Source of the DNA: CAZVNZ01 sp964628515 | GTDB taxonomy: Bacteria; Bacillota; Clostridia; Christensenellales; Christensenellaceae | Assembly (NCBI GenBank): GCA_964628515.1 | Contig: CAZVNZ010000004.1 | Location: 70,755-134,754, forward strand | Direction of reading: 5' to 3' | Length of the DNA: 64,000 bases | In this document: positions 17,673 through 24,466 of the stretch, piece by piece | Layout: every line of letters begins with the position of its first letter | Numbering within the stretch: position 1 is the first letter of the stretch | Notes under the pieces: generated by a model | Database searches by the model: none | Seen by the model: the letters and a program-made list of their open reading frames with translations, nothing else | What the model was told of the DNA's origin: nothing | Program-made: the position numbers and the translations under genes

Positions 17673-18842
17673 TTACAGTTCCGCTTTAATTGCATCCACC
17701 ATATCTAATCTTTCCCAAGGCAAATCCAGCTCGTTTCTGCCAAAATGCCCGTATGCCGCCGTTTGCTTGTATATGGGGCTTCTTAGCTTTAATCTGTCTA
17801 TAATTGCTTTAGGACGTAAATCAAACAATCTTGTAACAATATCTGCAATTTCAGTGCCGTGACGTTTGCCTGTGCCAAAAGTTTCTACAAATATAGAAAC
17901 GGGGTTTGCCACACCTATTGCGTATGCAAGTTGAATTTCGCATCTGTCCGCAAGGCCTGCCGCTACTATGTTTTTAGCCACGTAACGAGCCGCATAAGCC
18001 GCACTTCTGTCCACCTTTGTGGGATCCTTCCCCGAGAACGCTCCGCCACCGTGTCTGCCCATACCGCCGTATGTGTCTACGATTATTTTTCTGCCTGTAA
18101 GTCCGCTGTCTCCCTGAGGCCCGCCAATAACAAATCTGCCGGTGGGGTTAATGAAAAACTTGGTGTTTTCGTCTATCATATCCTCGGGTATTATAGGATT
18201 TATTACATGGGAGATGATGTCGTTTCTAATTTGGTTTTGGGTAATTTCCGGGTTGTGTTGGGTGGAAATTACAACCGCATCTATTCTAATGGGTTTCCAA
18301 TCTTTGCTGTACTCTACCGTAACCTGACTTTTGCCGTCCGGACGCAGATAGGCAAGTGTGCCGTTTTTTCTTACCTCCGCAAGTTTTTTTGTTAAACCGT
18401 GAGCTAAGTAAATAGGCATAGGCATATACTCGGGAGTTTCGTTACACGCATAACCGAACATCATGCCTTGGTCGCCGGCACCGGTATCTTCCTTTTTTTC
18501 GTCTCTGGATTCTAAAGATGCGTCTACACCCATTGCAATATCTTTGGATTGCTCGTCAATAGATGTTATAACACCGCAGGTTTCTCCGTCAAATCCGTAT
18601 TCCGTTCTGTCAAAACCTATTTCTAAAACAGTTTCTCTTGCAATTTTTGCTATGTCTACATATGCGTCTGTTGTAATTTCGCCCATTACAAGCACTAAGC
18701 CTGTGTTTACGGCTGTTTCGCACGCTACACGTGCGTTGGGGTCTTGCGCCAAAATTGCGTCTAATACCGCATCTGAGATTTGGTCGCATACTTTATCGGG
18801 ATGTCCTTCTGTTACTGACTCCGATGTAAATAATCTTCTCAT
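17673..18842 (-). CDS. metK: S-adenosylmethionine synthase
   Basis: A 389-aa methionine adenosyltransferase that makes SAM from methionine and ATP in the cytosol. Landmarks are ESVTEGHPDKVCDQISDAVLD at the start, GAGDQGMMFGYA (the signature hexapeptide region), GGPQGDSGLTGRKIIVDTYGG and GGGAFSGKDPTKVDRSAAY (the P-loop-like signature), in normal order and length. GGAGG lies before the ATG. The 5' leader is only about 67 bases and shows no SAM riboswitch. Its promoter fully overlaps that of the divergent ttcA-like gene. Confidence 0.97.
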   Translation of the reverse strand: MRRLFTSESVTEGHPDKVCDQISDAVLDAILAQDPNARVACETAVNTGLVLVMGEITTDAYVDIAKIARETVLEIGFDRTEYGFDGETCGVITSIDEQSKDIAMGVDASLESRDEKKEDTGAGDQGMMFGYACNETPEYMPMPIYLAHGLTKKLAEVRKNGTLAYLRPDGKSQVTVEYSKDWKPIRIDAVVISTQHNPEITQNQIRNDIISHVINPIIPEDMIDENTKFFINPTGRFVIGGPQGDSGLTGRKIIVDTYGGMGRHGGGAFSGKDPTKVDRSAAYAARYVAKNIVAAGLADRCEIQLAYAIGVANPVSIFVETFGTGKRHGTEIADIVTRLFDLRPKAIIDRLKLRSPIYKQTAAYGHFGRNELDLPWERLDMVDAIKAEL

Positions 18843-18910
18843 TCTAACCTCCGGTTTTTCTATATTAATAAATAATTATTCATACTGCCAAATATGTTAT
18901 TAAATAACCT

Positions 18911-18944
18911 TTAATATTATACTACATTTATGCTATAATAGCAA
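18911..18944. promoter_or_regulatory. Two fully overlapping divergent promoters
   Basis: Plus strand: TTAATA (18911-18916), 17 bases, TATAAT (18934-18939), serving the ttcA-like gene. Minus strand: TTGCTA (18944-18939), 17 bases, TATAAT (18921-18916), serving metK. Each -10 touches the other's -35, so only one polymerase could bind at a time. Confidence 0.6.
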
Positions 18945-18945
18945 C

Positions 18946-19665
18946 ATGAGAAAAATATTAGGCGCCATTAGGCGTGCAGACGAAAAATTTAATTTAATAG
19001 CCCCTAAAGACCGCATTGCAATAGGGTTATCAGGCGGTAAGGATTCTATGCTATTACTTTACGCATTACAACTTTACAAAATGTATATAAAAAAGGACTA
19101 CGAAATTACCGCAATAAACATAGATTTAGGTTTTGGCAACTTTAATTATAAGGCACTCACAGATTACACGACAAAGCTGGAAATACCTTTAGAAATTGTA
19201 AAAACGGACATAAGCGATATTGTCTTTAATATAAGAAAGGAAAAAAACCCTTGCTCCTTATGCGCCAAAATGCGTAAAGGCGCTTTTTACGAGACAGCTC
19301 AAAGGCTTGGCTGTAACAAAAGTGCTTTTGCCCACCATGCGGACGATGCCTCCCAAACCTTTTTAATGAGTTTGATGTACGAGGCACGTATAAATACCTT
19401 TTCACCTAAGGCATTTATGTCAAGAAGCGGTGTTACACTAATCCGCCCTTTAATTTGCGTGGAGGAAAAAGATATTATTACCGCAGTAAAAAAATACGAA
19501 ATACCCGTTGCCAAAAACCCCTGCCCCATAGATTTTTCTACAAAAAGAGAGCAGGCAAAACAACTGATATGCCACCTAAACACACTTAACGAAAACTCCG
19601 GCAAAAATATTTTTAACGCAATACTCAATACTTCAACATATAATTTATGGGATAAAATTAATTAA
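18946..19665 (+). CDS. TtcA-like tRNA-thiolating PP-loop protein
   Basis: A 239-aa PP-loop ATPase of the TtcA/TilS superfamily. SGGKDS (29-34) is the pyrophosphate loop, and C103xxC106 in NPCSLCAKMRKG plus a third Cys in NPCPID (near 195) match the three cysteines that hold the 4Fe-4S cluster in TtcA. TtcA puts sulfur on cytidine 32 of some tRNAs. Clostridial homologues have not all been tested, so the exact target is inferred. The gene is divergent from metK and appears leaderless: TATAAT ends six bases before the ATG and no Shine-Dalgarno is present. Its 3' end overlaps the converging signal peptidase gene by eight bases. Confidence 0.8.
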   Translation: MRKILGAIRRADEKFNLIAPKDRIAIGLSGGKDSMLLLYALQLYKMYIKKDYEITAINIDLGFGNFNYKALTDYTTKLEIPLEIVKTDISDIVFNIRKEKNPCSLCAKMRKGAFYETAQRLGCNKSAFAHHADDASQTFLMSLMYEARINTFSPKAFMSRSGVTLIRPLICVEEKDIITAVKKYEIPVAKNPCPIDFSTKREQAKQLICHLNTLNENSGKNIFNAILNTSTYNLWDKIN

Positions 19666-20257
19666 TATATTTTAACTCGTCTATGGGCCAAATTACGGCA
19701 ATTCCCGTGCCTAAAATATAGTCTTTTGGAATAGGCCCAACAACGGCGGCTCTGCTGTCTAAGGAGTCTGCACGATTATCACCCATAACAAAGATATGGT
19801 CGGCAGGGACTTCGTACCCACCCATATTTGGATAGGGTTGCAGGTTTATATAAGCCTCGCTTAACGGCTTGGAATTTAAGTACACCACATTGTCTTTGAT
19901 TTCCACAACATCACCCGGAAGTCCTATAACTCGTTTTACAAACTCTCCCTTTCTATCGGGGTAATTTACCGTAATAATCTGCCCTCTTTTAGGCAAGCTA
20001 AAATATCTGCTTACCTTTTCTACAAGCACACGTTCGTCCGAATATAATGTGGGGTACATGGAATTTCCGTCCACCCAAACTATTTGTATTACATAGGTAT
20101 TCAAAACAATTGCAGAGGCAACCGCAATAAAAATTGTTAATACCCACCCTGCCGCAGACAGTCGCAAATGCCTTTTTTTGTGGATTCGCTTGTTGCGTCT
20201 GCTGTGTCTTATGGGGCAATGATAATGTTTCCCCATGTACTTATTAGCTTCATTCAT
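19658..20257 (-). CDS. lepB: Signal peptidase I (second copy)
   Basis: A 199-aa type I signal peptidase. A basic N-terminus rich in His/Arg/Lys (10-32) precedes one membrane helix (about 36-60). The catalytic serine is Ser66 in DGNSMYPT and the general base Lys108 in FVKRVIG; the C-terminal GDNRADSLDSR box is intact. The active site lies outside the membrane, where it cuts Sec and Tat signal peptides. It follows its longer paralogue by 11 bases and probably shares its transcript. The paired copies share SRYFSLPKRG and the box around GDNRA, so they arose by duplication. Confidence 0.92.
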   Translation of the reverse strand: MNEANKYMGKHYHCPIRHSRRNKRIHKKRHLRLSAAGWVLTIFIAVASAIVLNTYVIQIVWVDGNSMYPTLYSDERVLVEKVSRYFSLPKRGQIITVNYPDRKGEFVKRVIGLPGDVVEIKDNVVYLNSKPLSEAYINLQPYPNMGGYEVPADHIFVMGDNRADSLDSRAAVVGPIPKDYILGTGIAVIWPIDELKYIN

Positions 20258-20268
20258 ACAAAACTTCT

Positions 20269-21090
20269 TTATTTTTGAATTATGTGCATCTCACTCAGAG
20301 GCCAAATTACTGCCGTGCCATGCCCTATAATACTATCTTTGGGGATGGGGCCTATGTTGTCCGTTCTGCTGTCTAAGGAATGGGCACGATTATCACCCAT
20401 AACAAAAACGCTGTCCTTTGGCACAATAGTAGCCGCCATATCCATATAAGGCTCTTTGTTGATGTAGTCCTCCTCTAAGGGTACGCCATCTATATATACC
20501 GTACTGTCCCTAACCTCCACAGTTTCGCCGGGAGTGCCTATTACCCGTTTTACGTATGTTCCTGGTTTGTCAGGATACAGCACAATTATAACATCGCCAC
20601 GTTTTGGCAGGGAGAAATATCTGCTTACCTTTTCTACCGCCACACGTTGATCCGTATTTAAAGTGGGGTACATGGATTCGCCGTCCACAAGTATGATTTC
20701 AAATACAAAAACACGCACAACAATTGCAATGCAGATGGCTATTACAATGGAGATAAACCAGCCCAATGCCACTTTACTTTTAGATTGCTTTTTTACCGTT
20801 TCTTTTGTTTTTTTGATCCGCCCGAAATCATCGTACTCCACCTTTTTATTATTAACTTTTGGAATGGGTTGAGTGTAGGGCTCCACCTCTTCTTTAAAGT
20901 TGCTAATATCCGATTGGTCTAAATCTTCATATGTCCTGCCCTCTCTTTGTATTTTTACCGAGAGGGTGTCTTGCCTTTTATTTATAGGAAAAGGTTGCAC
21001 CTCTTCCGCATCTTTAACCCTGCTTTGCTCTTTAGCACTACCAAAAGAGTTTTTATCTCTATATTTATTTTGCATAAACTCTAAACACAT
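20269..21090 (-). CDS. lepB: Signal peptidase I with long cytoplasmic N-terminus
   Basis: A 273-aa type I signal peptidase. Residues 1-106 are a hydrophilic, charged and proline-containing cytoplasmic extension without recognised domain; 107-130 form the membrane helix. Ser139 (DGESMYPT) and Lys181 (YVKRVIG) form the catalytic dyad and GDNRAHSLDSR is conserved. The long N-terminal region is absent from the next gene, which encodes a shorter paralogue, and could bind a cytosolic partner. The first ATG has AAAGGT close upstream. A second ATG six codons in is possible. Confidence 0.92.
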   Translation of the reverse strand: MCLEFMQNKYRDKNSFGSAKEQSRVKDAEEVQPFPINKRQDTLSVKIQREGRTYEDLDQSDISNFKEEVEPYTQPIPKVNNKKVEYDDFGRIKKTKETVKKQSKSKVALGWFISIVIAICIAIVVRVFVFEIILVDGESMYPTLNTDQRVAVEKVSRYFSLPKRGDVIIVLYPDKPGTYVKRVIGTPGETVEVRDSTVYIDGVPLEEDYINKEPYMDMAATIVPKDSVFVMGDNRAHSLDSRTDNIGPIPKDSIIGHGTAVIWPLSEMHIIQK

Positions 21091-21174
21091 TCTACCTTTA
21101 TAAAATAATATAATTATTATAACATATCTGTTACAAAATACATATATATTTTACAAAAAAGTAAAACTTTAATA

Positions 21175-21203
21175 TTGATTTTAATTTCAAACCATATTAT
21201 ACT
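21175..21203 (+). promoter_or_regulatory. corA promoter
   Basis: TTGATT (21175-21180), a 17-base spacer and TATACT (21198-21203). The start site would be near 21210, leaving a 5' leader of about 120 bases that includes a short ORF and hairpins. Confidence 0.65.
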
Positions 21204-21249
21204 TATTATTGGATGCTTATGACATCAAAATTTTTTGGAGGTAAAAAAG

Positions 21250-21282
21250 GTGGACAGCGATCCTTACAGTAGAAATATTTAG
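21250..21282 (+). CDS. Candidate 10-aa leader peptide of corA
   Basis: A GTG start with a strong GGAGG eight bases upstream opens a ten-codon ORF, MDSDPYSRNI, ending in TAG. The Asp-Ser-Asp-Pro start recalls the Glu-Pro-Asp-Pro start of the enterobacterial MgtL leader, where acidic/proline runs make ribosomes fall off when magnesium is low. The stop lies directly before two alternative hairpins leading to the corA ribosome site. Nothing else of this kind was seen in the window. That the ORF is translated is inferred from the ribosome site. Confidence 0.5.
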   Translation: MDSDPYSRNI

Positions 21283-21283
21283 A

Positions 21284-21324
21284 TAGCAGAGCATTTTTTG
21301 CGCCTGCTACTTAGAAAGCAGGTG
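21284..21324 (+). promoter_or_regulatory. Mutually exclusive hairpins before corA
   Basis: Hairpin A pairs TAGCAG (21284-21289) with CTGCTA (21304-21309), extended by GC/GC across a bulge. Hairpin B pairs CCTGCT (21303-21308) with AGCAGG (21317-21322), which includes part of the corA ribosome site AGGTG (21320-21324). The two share 21303-21308, so A would free and B would block corA translation. Confidence 0.55.
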
Positions 21325-21331
21325 ATTTTCA

Positions 21332-22267
21332 ATGATACAAATCTTCAGCACGGCTGAAAACAACAAATTAAAAGAAATAGACCAAATTGCAACAGGGTGT
21401 TGGGTAAATCTTGTAAACCCCACAAAAGAAGAAATTCAGTATGTACAACACACATTAAATATAGAGGAAGAATTTATAAATGCCGCCTTAGACGAAGAGG
21501 AGACGGTGCGTATAGATTCCGAGGACGACCAAACCCTTGTTTTAGTGGATATACCCGTACTAAAGCCGGAGAGTGGTTCTTTTTTGTACACCACCATACC
21601 TCTTGCCATAATACTGCTAAAAAAGAGCATAGTAACCGTATGTTTGGAGGAAACCTCCATTTTGGAGGATTTTTTCAAAAAATCCATGCGCAGTTTCGAT
21701 ACTTGCAAAAAAACACGGTTTTTACTGCAAATACTGTATAAAAACGCAAGTAAGTATTTACAGTATTTAAAGCAGATAGACAAGGCATCCACACAGGTAG
21801 AAACGGCTCTGCATAAATCTATGCGAAACAGAGAGCTTATACAAATGCTTCGTTTAGAGAAGTCCTTAGTGTTTTTTGCCACATCACTAAAATCCAACGA
21901 AGTTGTAATGGAAAAAATGCTAAAATATTCCATGATAAAAAAATACGAGGACGACGTAGATTTACTTGAAGACGTAATTATAGAAAACAAGCAAGCAATA
22001 GAGATGTGCACCATATACAGAGACATACTTTCGGGCACAATGGATGCTTTTGCCAGCGTAATTTCCAACAATTTAAACATTGTGATGAAGTTTCTTGCGG
22101 CAATTACAATTATTATTGCAATACCAACTTTATTTGCAAGCTTTTGGGGGATGAACGTGCCCGTACCCTTCTCGGAGGACTCTAACGGGTTTGTGTGGGT
22201 GGTAATAATTGCGGCAGGTGCTGCCGGTGCGGCTGCCTACTTCTTATGGCGCAAAAAAATGTTTTAA
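21332..22267 (+). CDS. corA: CorA-family magnesium/divalent cation channel
   Basis: A 311-aa CorA-type transporter. A large cytosolic N-terminal domain with long helices (about 1-245) is followed by two membrane helices near the C-terminus; the signature GMN (273-275, in SFWGMNVPVPF) ends the first. The last residues are basic (WRKKMF). CorA proteins form pentamers that import Mg2+ and sometimes Co2+ or Ni2+. The first periplasm-facing loop carries acidic residues (SEDSNG) as usual. Its leader contains a possible magnesium-responsive peptide and hairpin switch. The ATG has AGGTG seven bases upstream. Confidence 0.9.
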   Translation: MIQIFSTAENNKLKEIDQIATGCWVNLVNPTKEEIQYVQHTLNIEEEFINAALDEEETVRIDSEDDQTLVLVDIPVLKPESGSFLYTTIPLAIILLKKSIVTVCLEETSILEDFFKKSMRSFDTCKKTRFLLQILYKNASKYLQYLKQIDKASTQVETALHKSMRNRELIQMLRLEKSLVFFATSLKSNEVVMEKMLKYSMIKKYEDDVDLLEDVIIENKQAIEMCTIYRDILSGTMDAFASVISNNLNIVMKFLAAITIIIAIPTLFASFWGMNVPVPFSEDSNGFVWVVIIAAGAAGAAAYFLWRKKMF

Positions 22268-22331
22268 TGTACATATGTATAGATTTATGGTATTATAAAC
22301 ATTGCTAATAAAAAAAGAAAGGCTGTAAATA

Positions 22332-23615
22332 ATGAAAGAAAAACTTGTAATCAGAGGCGGAAAAAGACTGTGCGGAACGGTGGATGTTACAGGCGCTAAA
22401 AATGCGGCTGTGGCAATTTTGCCTGCAACTATTCTTGCAGGAGGAGTTTGCGTAATCGAAAATTTGCCTAAGATTGCAGATGTGCTTATACTCAAAAAAA
22501 TACTTACAGAGCTTGGCGCCCAAACGGAATTTGACGACAACGGAACCATGACTGTAGACACAACCAACATTAAGTCCTCTAACGCAAAAATCAACCTTGT
22601 TAAAAAACTGCGTGCCTCCTATTATTTTTTAGGTGCGCTTTTAGGGCGTTTTTCCGAGGCAGAGTTGTTTTTACCCGGTGGCTGTGCAATAGGGCAACGC
22701 CCCATAGATTTACATGTTAAAGGCATGGAGTTGCTTGGAGCTAAAATTATTACAGAATCGGGAATTATTTCGGGTAGCACTCCCGAGGGGTTGCGAGGTG
22801 CGGATATTTATTTAGACACCGTATCTGTGGGCGCTACCATAAACATTATGCTTGCCGCCGCCTTAGCCGAAGGGCACACAACCATTTTTAACGCCGCAAA
22901 AGAACCTCACGTGGTGGATTTTGCAAACTTTATGGTGTGTATGGGCGCAAAAATTAAGGGTGCAGGCACGGATATTATTAGAATTACAGGGGTTAAAAAG
23001 TTGCACGGTTGTAACTATGCCATAATCCCCGACCAAATAGAGACGGGTACACTTATGATAGCCGCCGCCGCAACTAAGGGGGATGTTACCATAAACAACG
23101 TAATACCCACCCATATGGAGGCGCTATCCGCAAAGCTTATAGAAATGGGTGTAACGGTGGAAGAGGGTGCAGATTATCTGCGTGTTTGTTGTAACAAAGA
23201 TTTAAGAGCGGTTAAAATAACCACCATGCCCTACCCCGGTTTTCCCACAGACTTACAACAGCCGACAACGGTACTACTTTCCACGGCAAAGGGCACAAGT
23301 GTAATAGTAGAGCGGATATTTGAGTCTCGCTTTAAGCATATAAACGAAATACGCCGAATGGGCGCAAAGGTTTCCACCGAGGATAAAGTTGCGGTTGTGG
23401 AAGGCGTAAAAAAACTGACGGGCGCACCCGTCACCGCCACCGATTTACGTGCAGGCGCCGCATTAATCGTGGCAGGTTTAATGGCGGAAGGTGAAACGGA
23501 AATCTACGAAATTAAGTACATAGACAGAGGCTACGACCACATAGAGGACAAGCTAAACAGTTTAGGGGCGGATATTCGCAGAGAGAAAATTATGCCTGAG
23601 GACGATATTTATTGA
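22332..23615 (+). CDS. murA: UDP-GlcNAc 1-carboxyvinyltransferase
   Basis: A 427-aa MurA, the first committed enzyme of peptidoglycan synthesis, transferring enolpyruvate from PEP to UDP-GlcNAc. GAKNAAV gives Lys23/Asn24, and LPGGCAIGQRPIDLH carries the active-site loop with Cys118, the residue alkylated by fosfomycin. PGFPTDLQ and the C-terminal YIDRGYDHIEDKL complete the signature. Cys rather than Asp at the loop means a fosfomycin-sensitive form is expected. It lies 64 bases after corA in the same direction and is followed by the repeated toxin-like units. Confidence 0.96.
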   Translation: MKEKLVIRGGKRLCGTVDVTGAKNAAVAILPATILAGGVCVIENLPKIADVLILKKILTELGAQTEFDDNGTMTVDTTNIKSSNAKINLVKKLRASYYFLGALLGRFSEAELFLPGGCAIGQRPIDLHVKGMELLGAKIITESGIISGSTPEGLRGADIYLDTVSVGATINIMLAAALAEGHTTIFNAAKEPHVVDFANFMVCMGAKIKGAGTDIIRITGVKKLHGCNYAIIPDQIETGTLMIAAAATKGDVTINNVIPTHMEALSAKLIEMGVTVEEGADYLRVCCNKDLRAVKITTMPYPGFPTDLQQPTTVLLSTAKGTSVIVERIFESRFKHINEIRRMGAKVSTEDKVAVVEGVKKLTGAPVTATDLRAGAALIVAGLMAEGETEIYEIKYIDRGYDHIEDKLNSLGADIRREKIMPEDDIY

Positions 23616-23793
23616 GATTTTGGGGAAATCAGAGTTATTAGGAGCAGTTTTTGGATTGCTTCTTTTTTGTGGGGTATAATATCTCTCACCAAAAATTACA
23701 ACATTTTTTTCGAAAAACCTCGTTCAACCCAAACAATCCCAAAACTATTTAAAATATACAATACACTCCACGCAAATATGTACCCAAACTAAT

Positions 23794-23822
23794 TTTACCA
23801 ATTCCCATTTAAGTGTTATAAT
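23794..23822 (+). promoter_or_regulatory. Sense promoter, toxin copy 1
   Basis: TTTACC (23794-23799), 17 bases, TATAAT (23817-23822). The same promoter is conserved in copy 2 (24148-24176) and in the inverted copy near 46 kb. Confidence 0.6.
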
Positions 23823-23879
23823 AAAATCGGTAGGGAAGATGAGGCGGTTAGCTACTCTCTTTATAAGGGGGTGGTATTT

Positions 23880-23942
23880 ATGGAGTATGTAATAGTAGTA
23901 CTGACTATAATTTTACTACTTGTAATATCTGTAAAGAAATAA
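23880..23942 (+). CDS. 20-aa hydrophobic peptide, candidate type I toxin (copy 1)
   Basis: The ORF encodes MEYVIVVLTIILLLVISVKK: one short membrane helix ending in two lysines, the usual form of type I toxins that depolarise the membrane. A GGGGGTGG site lies five bases before the ATG. The 5' end of its RNA carries GGTAGGGAA and GCGGTTAGC, whose complements lie beyond the hairpin, so a read-through RNA could close on itself. An antisense promoter reads back over the 3' end. I know no named family for this peptide; the toxin role is inferred from size, hydrophobicity and layout. Confidence 0.6.
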   Translation: MEYVIVVLTIILLLVISVKK

Positions 23943-24020
23943 CCGTTCTCAGTTGGCTATGAGAACGGTCGAATTTTTTTCTTCAATTCTATGGGCTAAC
24001 CGCTAAAAAGTGTTTTCCCT
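23935..24020 (-). ncRNA. Candidate antisense RNA, copy 1
   Basis: A strong minus-strand promoter (TTGTAA at 24055-24050, 17 bases, TATAAT at 24032-24027) would start an RNA near 24020. It reads toward the toxin gene, through the hairpin at 23968-23943, and could end near 23935. The RNA would overlap the 3' end of the toxin mRNA and begins with the same GGTAGGGAA / GCGGTTAGC blocks as that mRNA. Ends are estimates. Confidence 0.5.
23943..23980. terminator. Hairpin shared by converging transcripts, copy 1
   Basis: CCGTTCTCA (23943-23951) pairs with TGAGAACGG (23960-23968) and is followed by seven T (23974-23980) for the sense strand. The minus strand has a weaker T-rich tail. Confidence 0.75.
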
Positions 24021-24026
24021 ACCACC

Positions 24027-24055
24027 ATTATAATATCTCTCACCAAAAATTACAA
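24027..24055 (-). promoter_or_regulatory. Antisense promoter, copy 1
   Basis: Minus strand TTGTAA, 17 bases, TATAAT, an almost perfect consensus. Copies exist at 24408-24380 (minus) and 45754-45782 (plus, inverted copy). Confidence 0.65.
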
Positions 24056-24233
24056 CATTTTTTTCGAAAAACCTCGTTCAACCCAAACAATCCCAAAACT
24101 ATTTAAAATATACAATACACTCCACGCAAATATGTACCCAAACTAATTTTACCAATTCCCATTTAAGTGTTATAATAAAATCGGTAGGGAAGATGAGGCG
24201 GTTAGCTACTCTCTTTATAAGGGGGTGGTATTT

Positions 24234-24296
24234 ATGGAGTATGTAATAGTAGTACTGACTATAATTTTACTACTTGTAATATCTGTAAAGAAATAA
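24234..24296 (+). CDS. 20-aa hydrophobic peptide, candidate type I toxin (copy 2)
   Basis: The nucleotide sequence of the ORF and its ribosome site is identical to copy 1, so the same 20-residue membrane peptide is encoded. The sense promoter lies at 24148-24176. The following hairpin keeps the stem CCGTTCTCA/TGAGAACGG but has a different eight-base loop, and the T-run is replaced by CTTAAAAAC, so termination of the sense RNA may be weaker than in copy 1. The minus promoter at 24408-24380 reads back toward it. Confidence 0.6.
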   Translation: MEYVIVVLTIILLLVISVKK

Positions 24297-24373
24297 CCGT
24301 TCTCAAATGCCATTGAGAACGGTCGAACTTAAAAACACATTTTTAAGGGCTAACCGCATCAATCGGTTTCCCT
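24289..24373 (-). ncRNA. Candidate antisense RNA, copy 2
   Basis: From TTGTAA (24408-24403) and TATAAT (24385-24380) on the minus strand, an RNA would start near 24373 and run through the hairpin at 24322-24297. Its sequence between the conserved blocks differs from copy 1, so each antisense RNA may be specific to its own toxin mRNA. Ends are estimates. Confidence 0.45.
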
Positions 24374-24466
24374 ACCACCATTATAATATCTCCCACCAAA
24401 AATTACAACAGCTTTTTACAAATTTTTACATAAATCCAAAATCGCACCAAATAATAACTACTATTC

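Larger units (their letters stand above)
23675..24028 (+). repeat. 354-bp tandem unit, copy 1 (candidate type I TA module)
   Basis: The unit begins TATAATATCTCTCACC and is followed directly by copy 2, almost identical up to the hairpin. In order it holds an A/T-rich upstream block, a plus-strand promoter, GGTAGGGAA (23829-23837) and GCGGTTAGC (23844-23852), the 20-aa ORF, a hairpin, then the inverted complements GCTAACCGC (23995-24003) and TTCCCTACC (24015-24023), and a minus-strand promoter that straddles the boundary with copy 2. Confidence 0.85.
24029..24381 (+). repeat. 353-bp tandem unit, copy 2
   Basis: Identical or almost identical to copy 1 from its start through the toxin ORF. It diverges after it: the hairpin loop and the sequence between the two inverted arms differ, while the stem, GCTAACCGC and TTCCCTACC are kept. 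A 29-base start of a third unit follows at 24382-24410, carrying the antisense promoter for copy 2. Confidence 0.85.

Noticed and set aside
18463..18903. 146-codon ORF opposite metK
   Set aside because: It covers the conserved metK start and has no motif or ribosome site.
18843..18910. SAM riboswitch before metK
   Set aside because: Only about 67 bases of leader and no SAM-box core or terminator.
21204..21331. M-box, NiCo or yybP-ykoY riboswitch before corA
   Set aside because: The leader is short and lacks the conserved cores of these classes. The short ORF with alternative hairpins explains it better.
21436..22080. 214-codon ORF on the minus strand
   Set aside because: It is antisense to corA, has a Ser/Ile-rich composition without motifs, and corA has clear family landmarks.
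23675..24410. Tandem repeats as a CRISPR array
   Set aside because: Units are about 354 bases with promoters, an ORF and hairpins, and there are no short repeats with unique spacers or cas genes.
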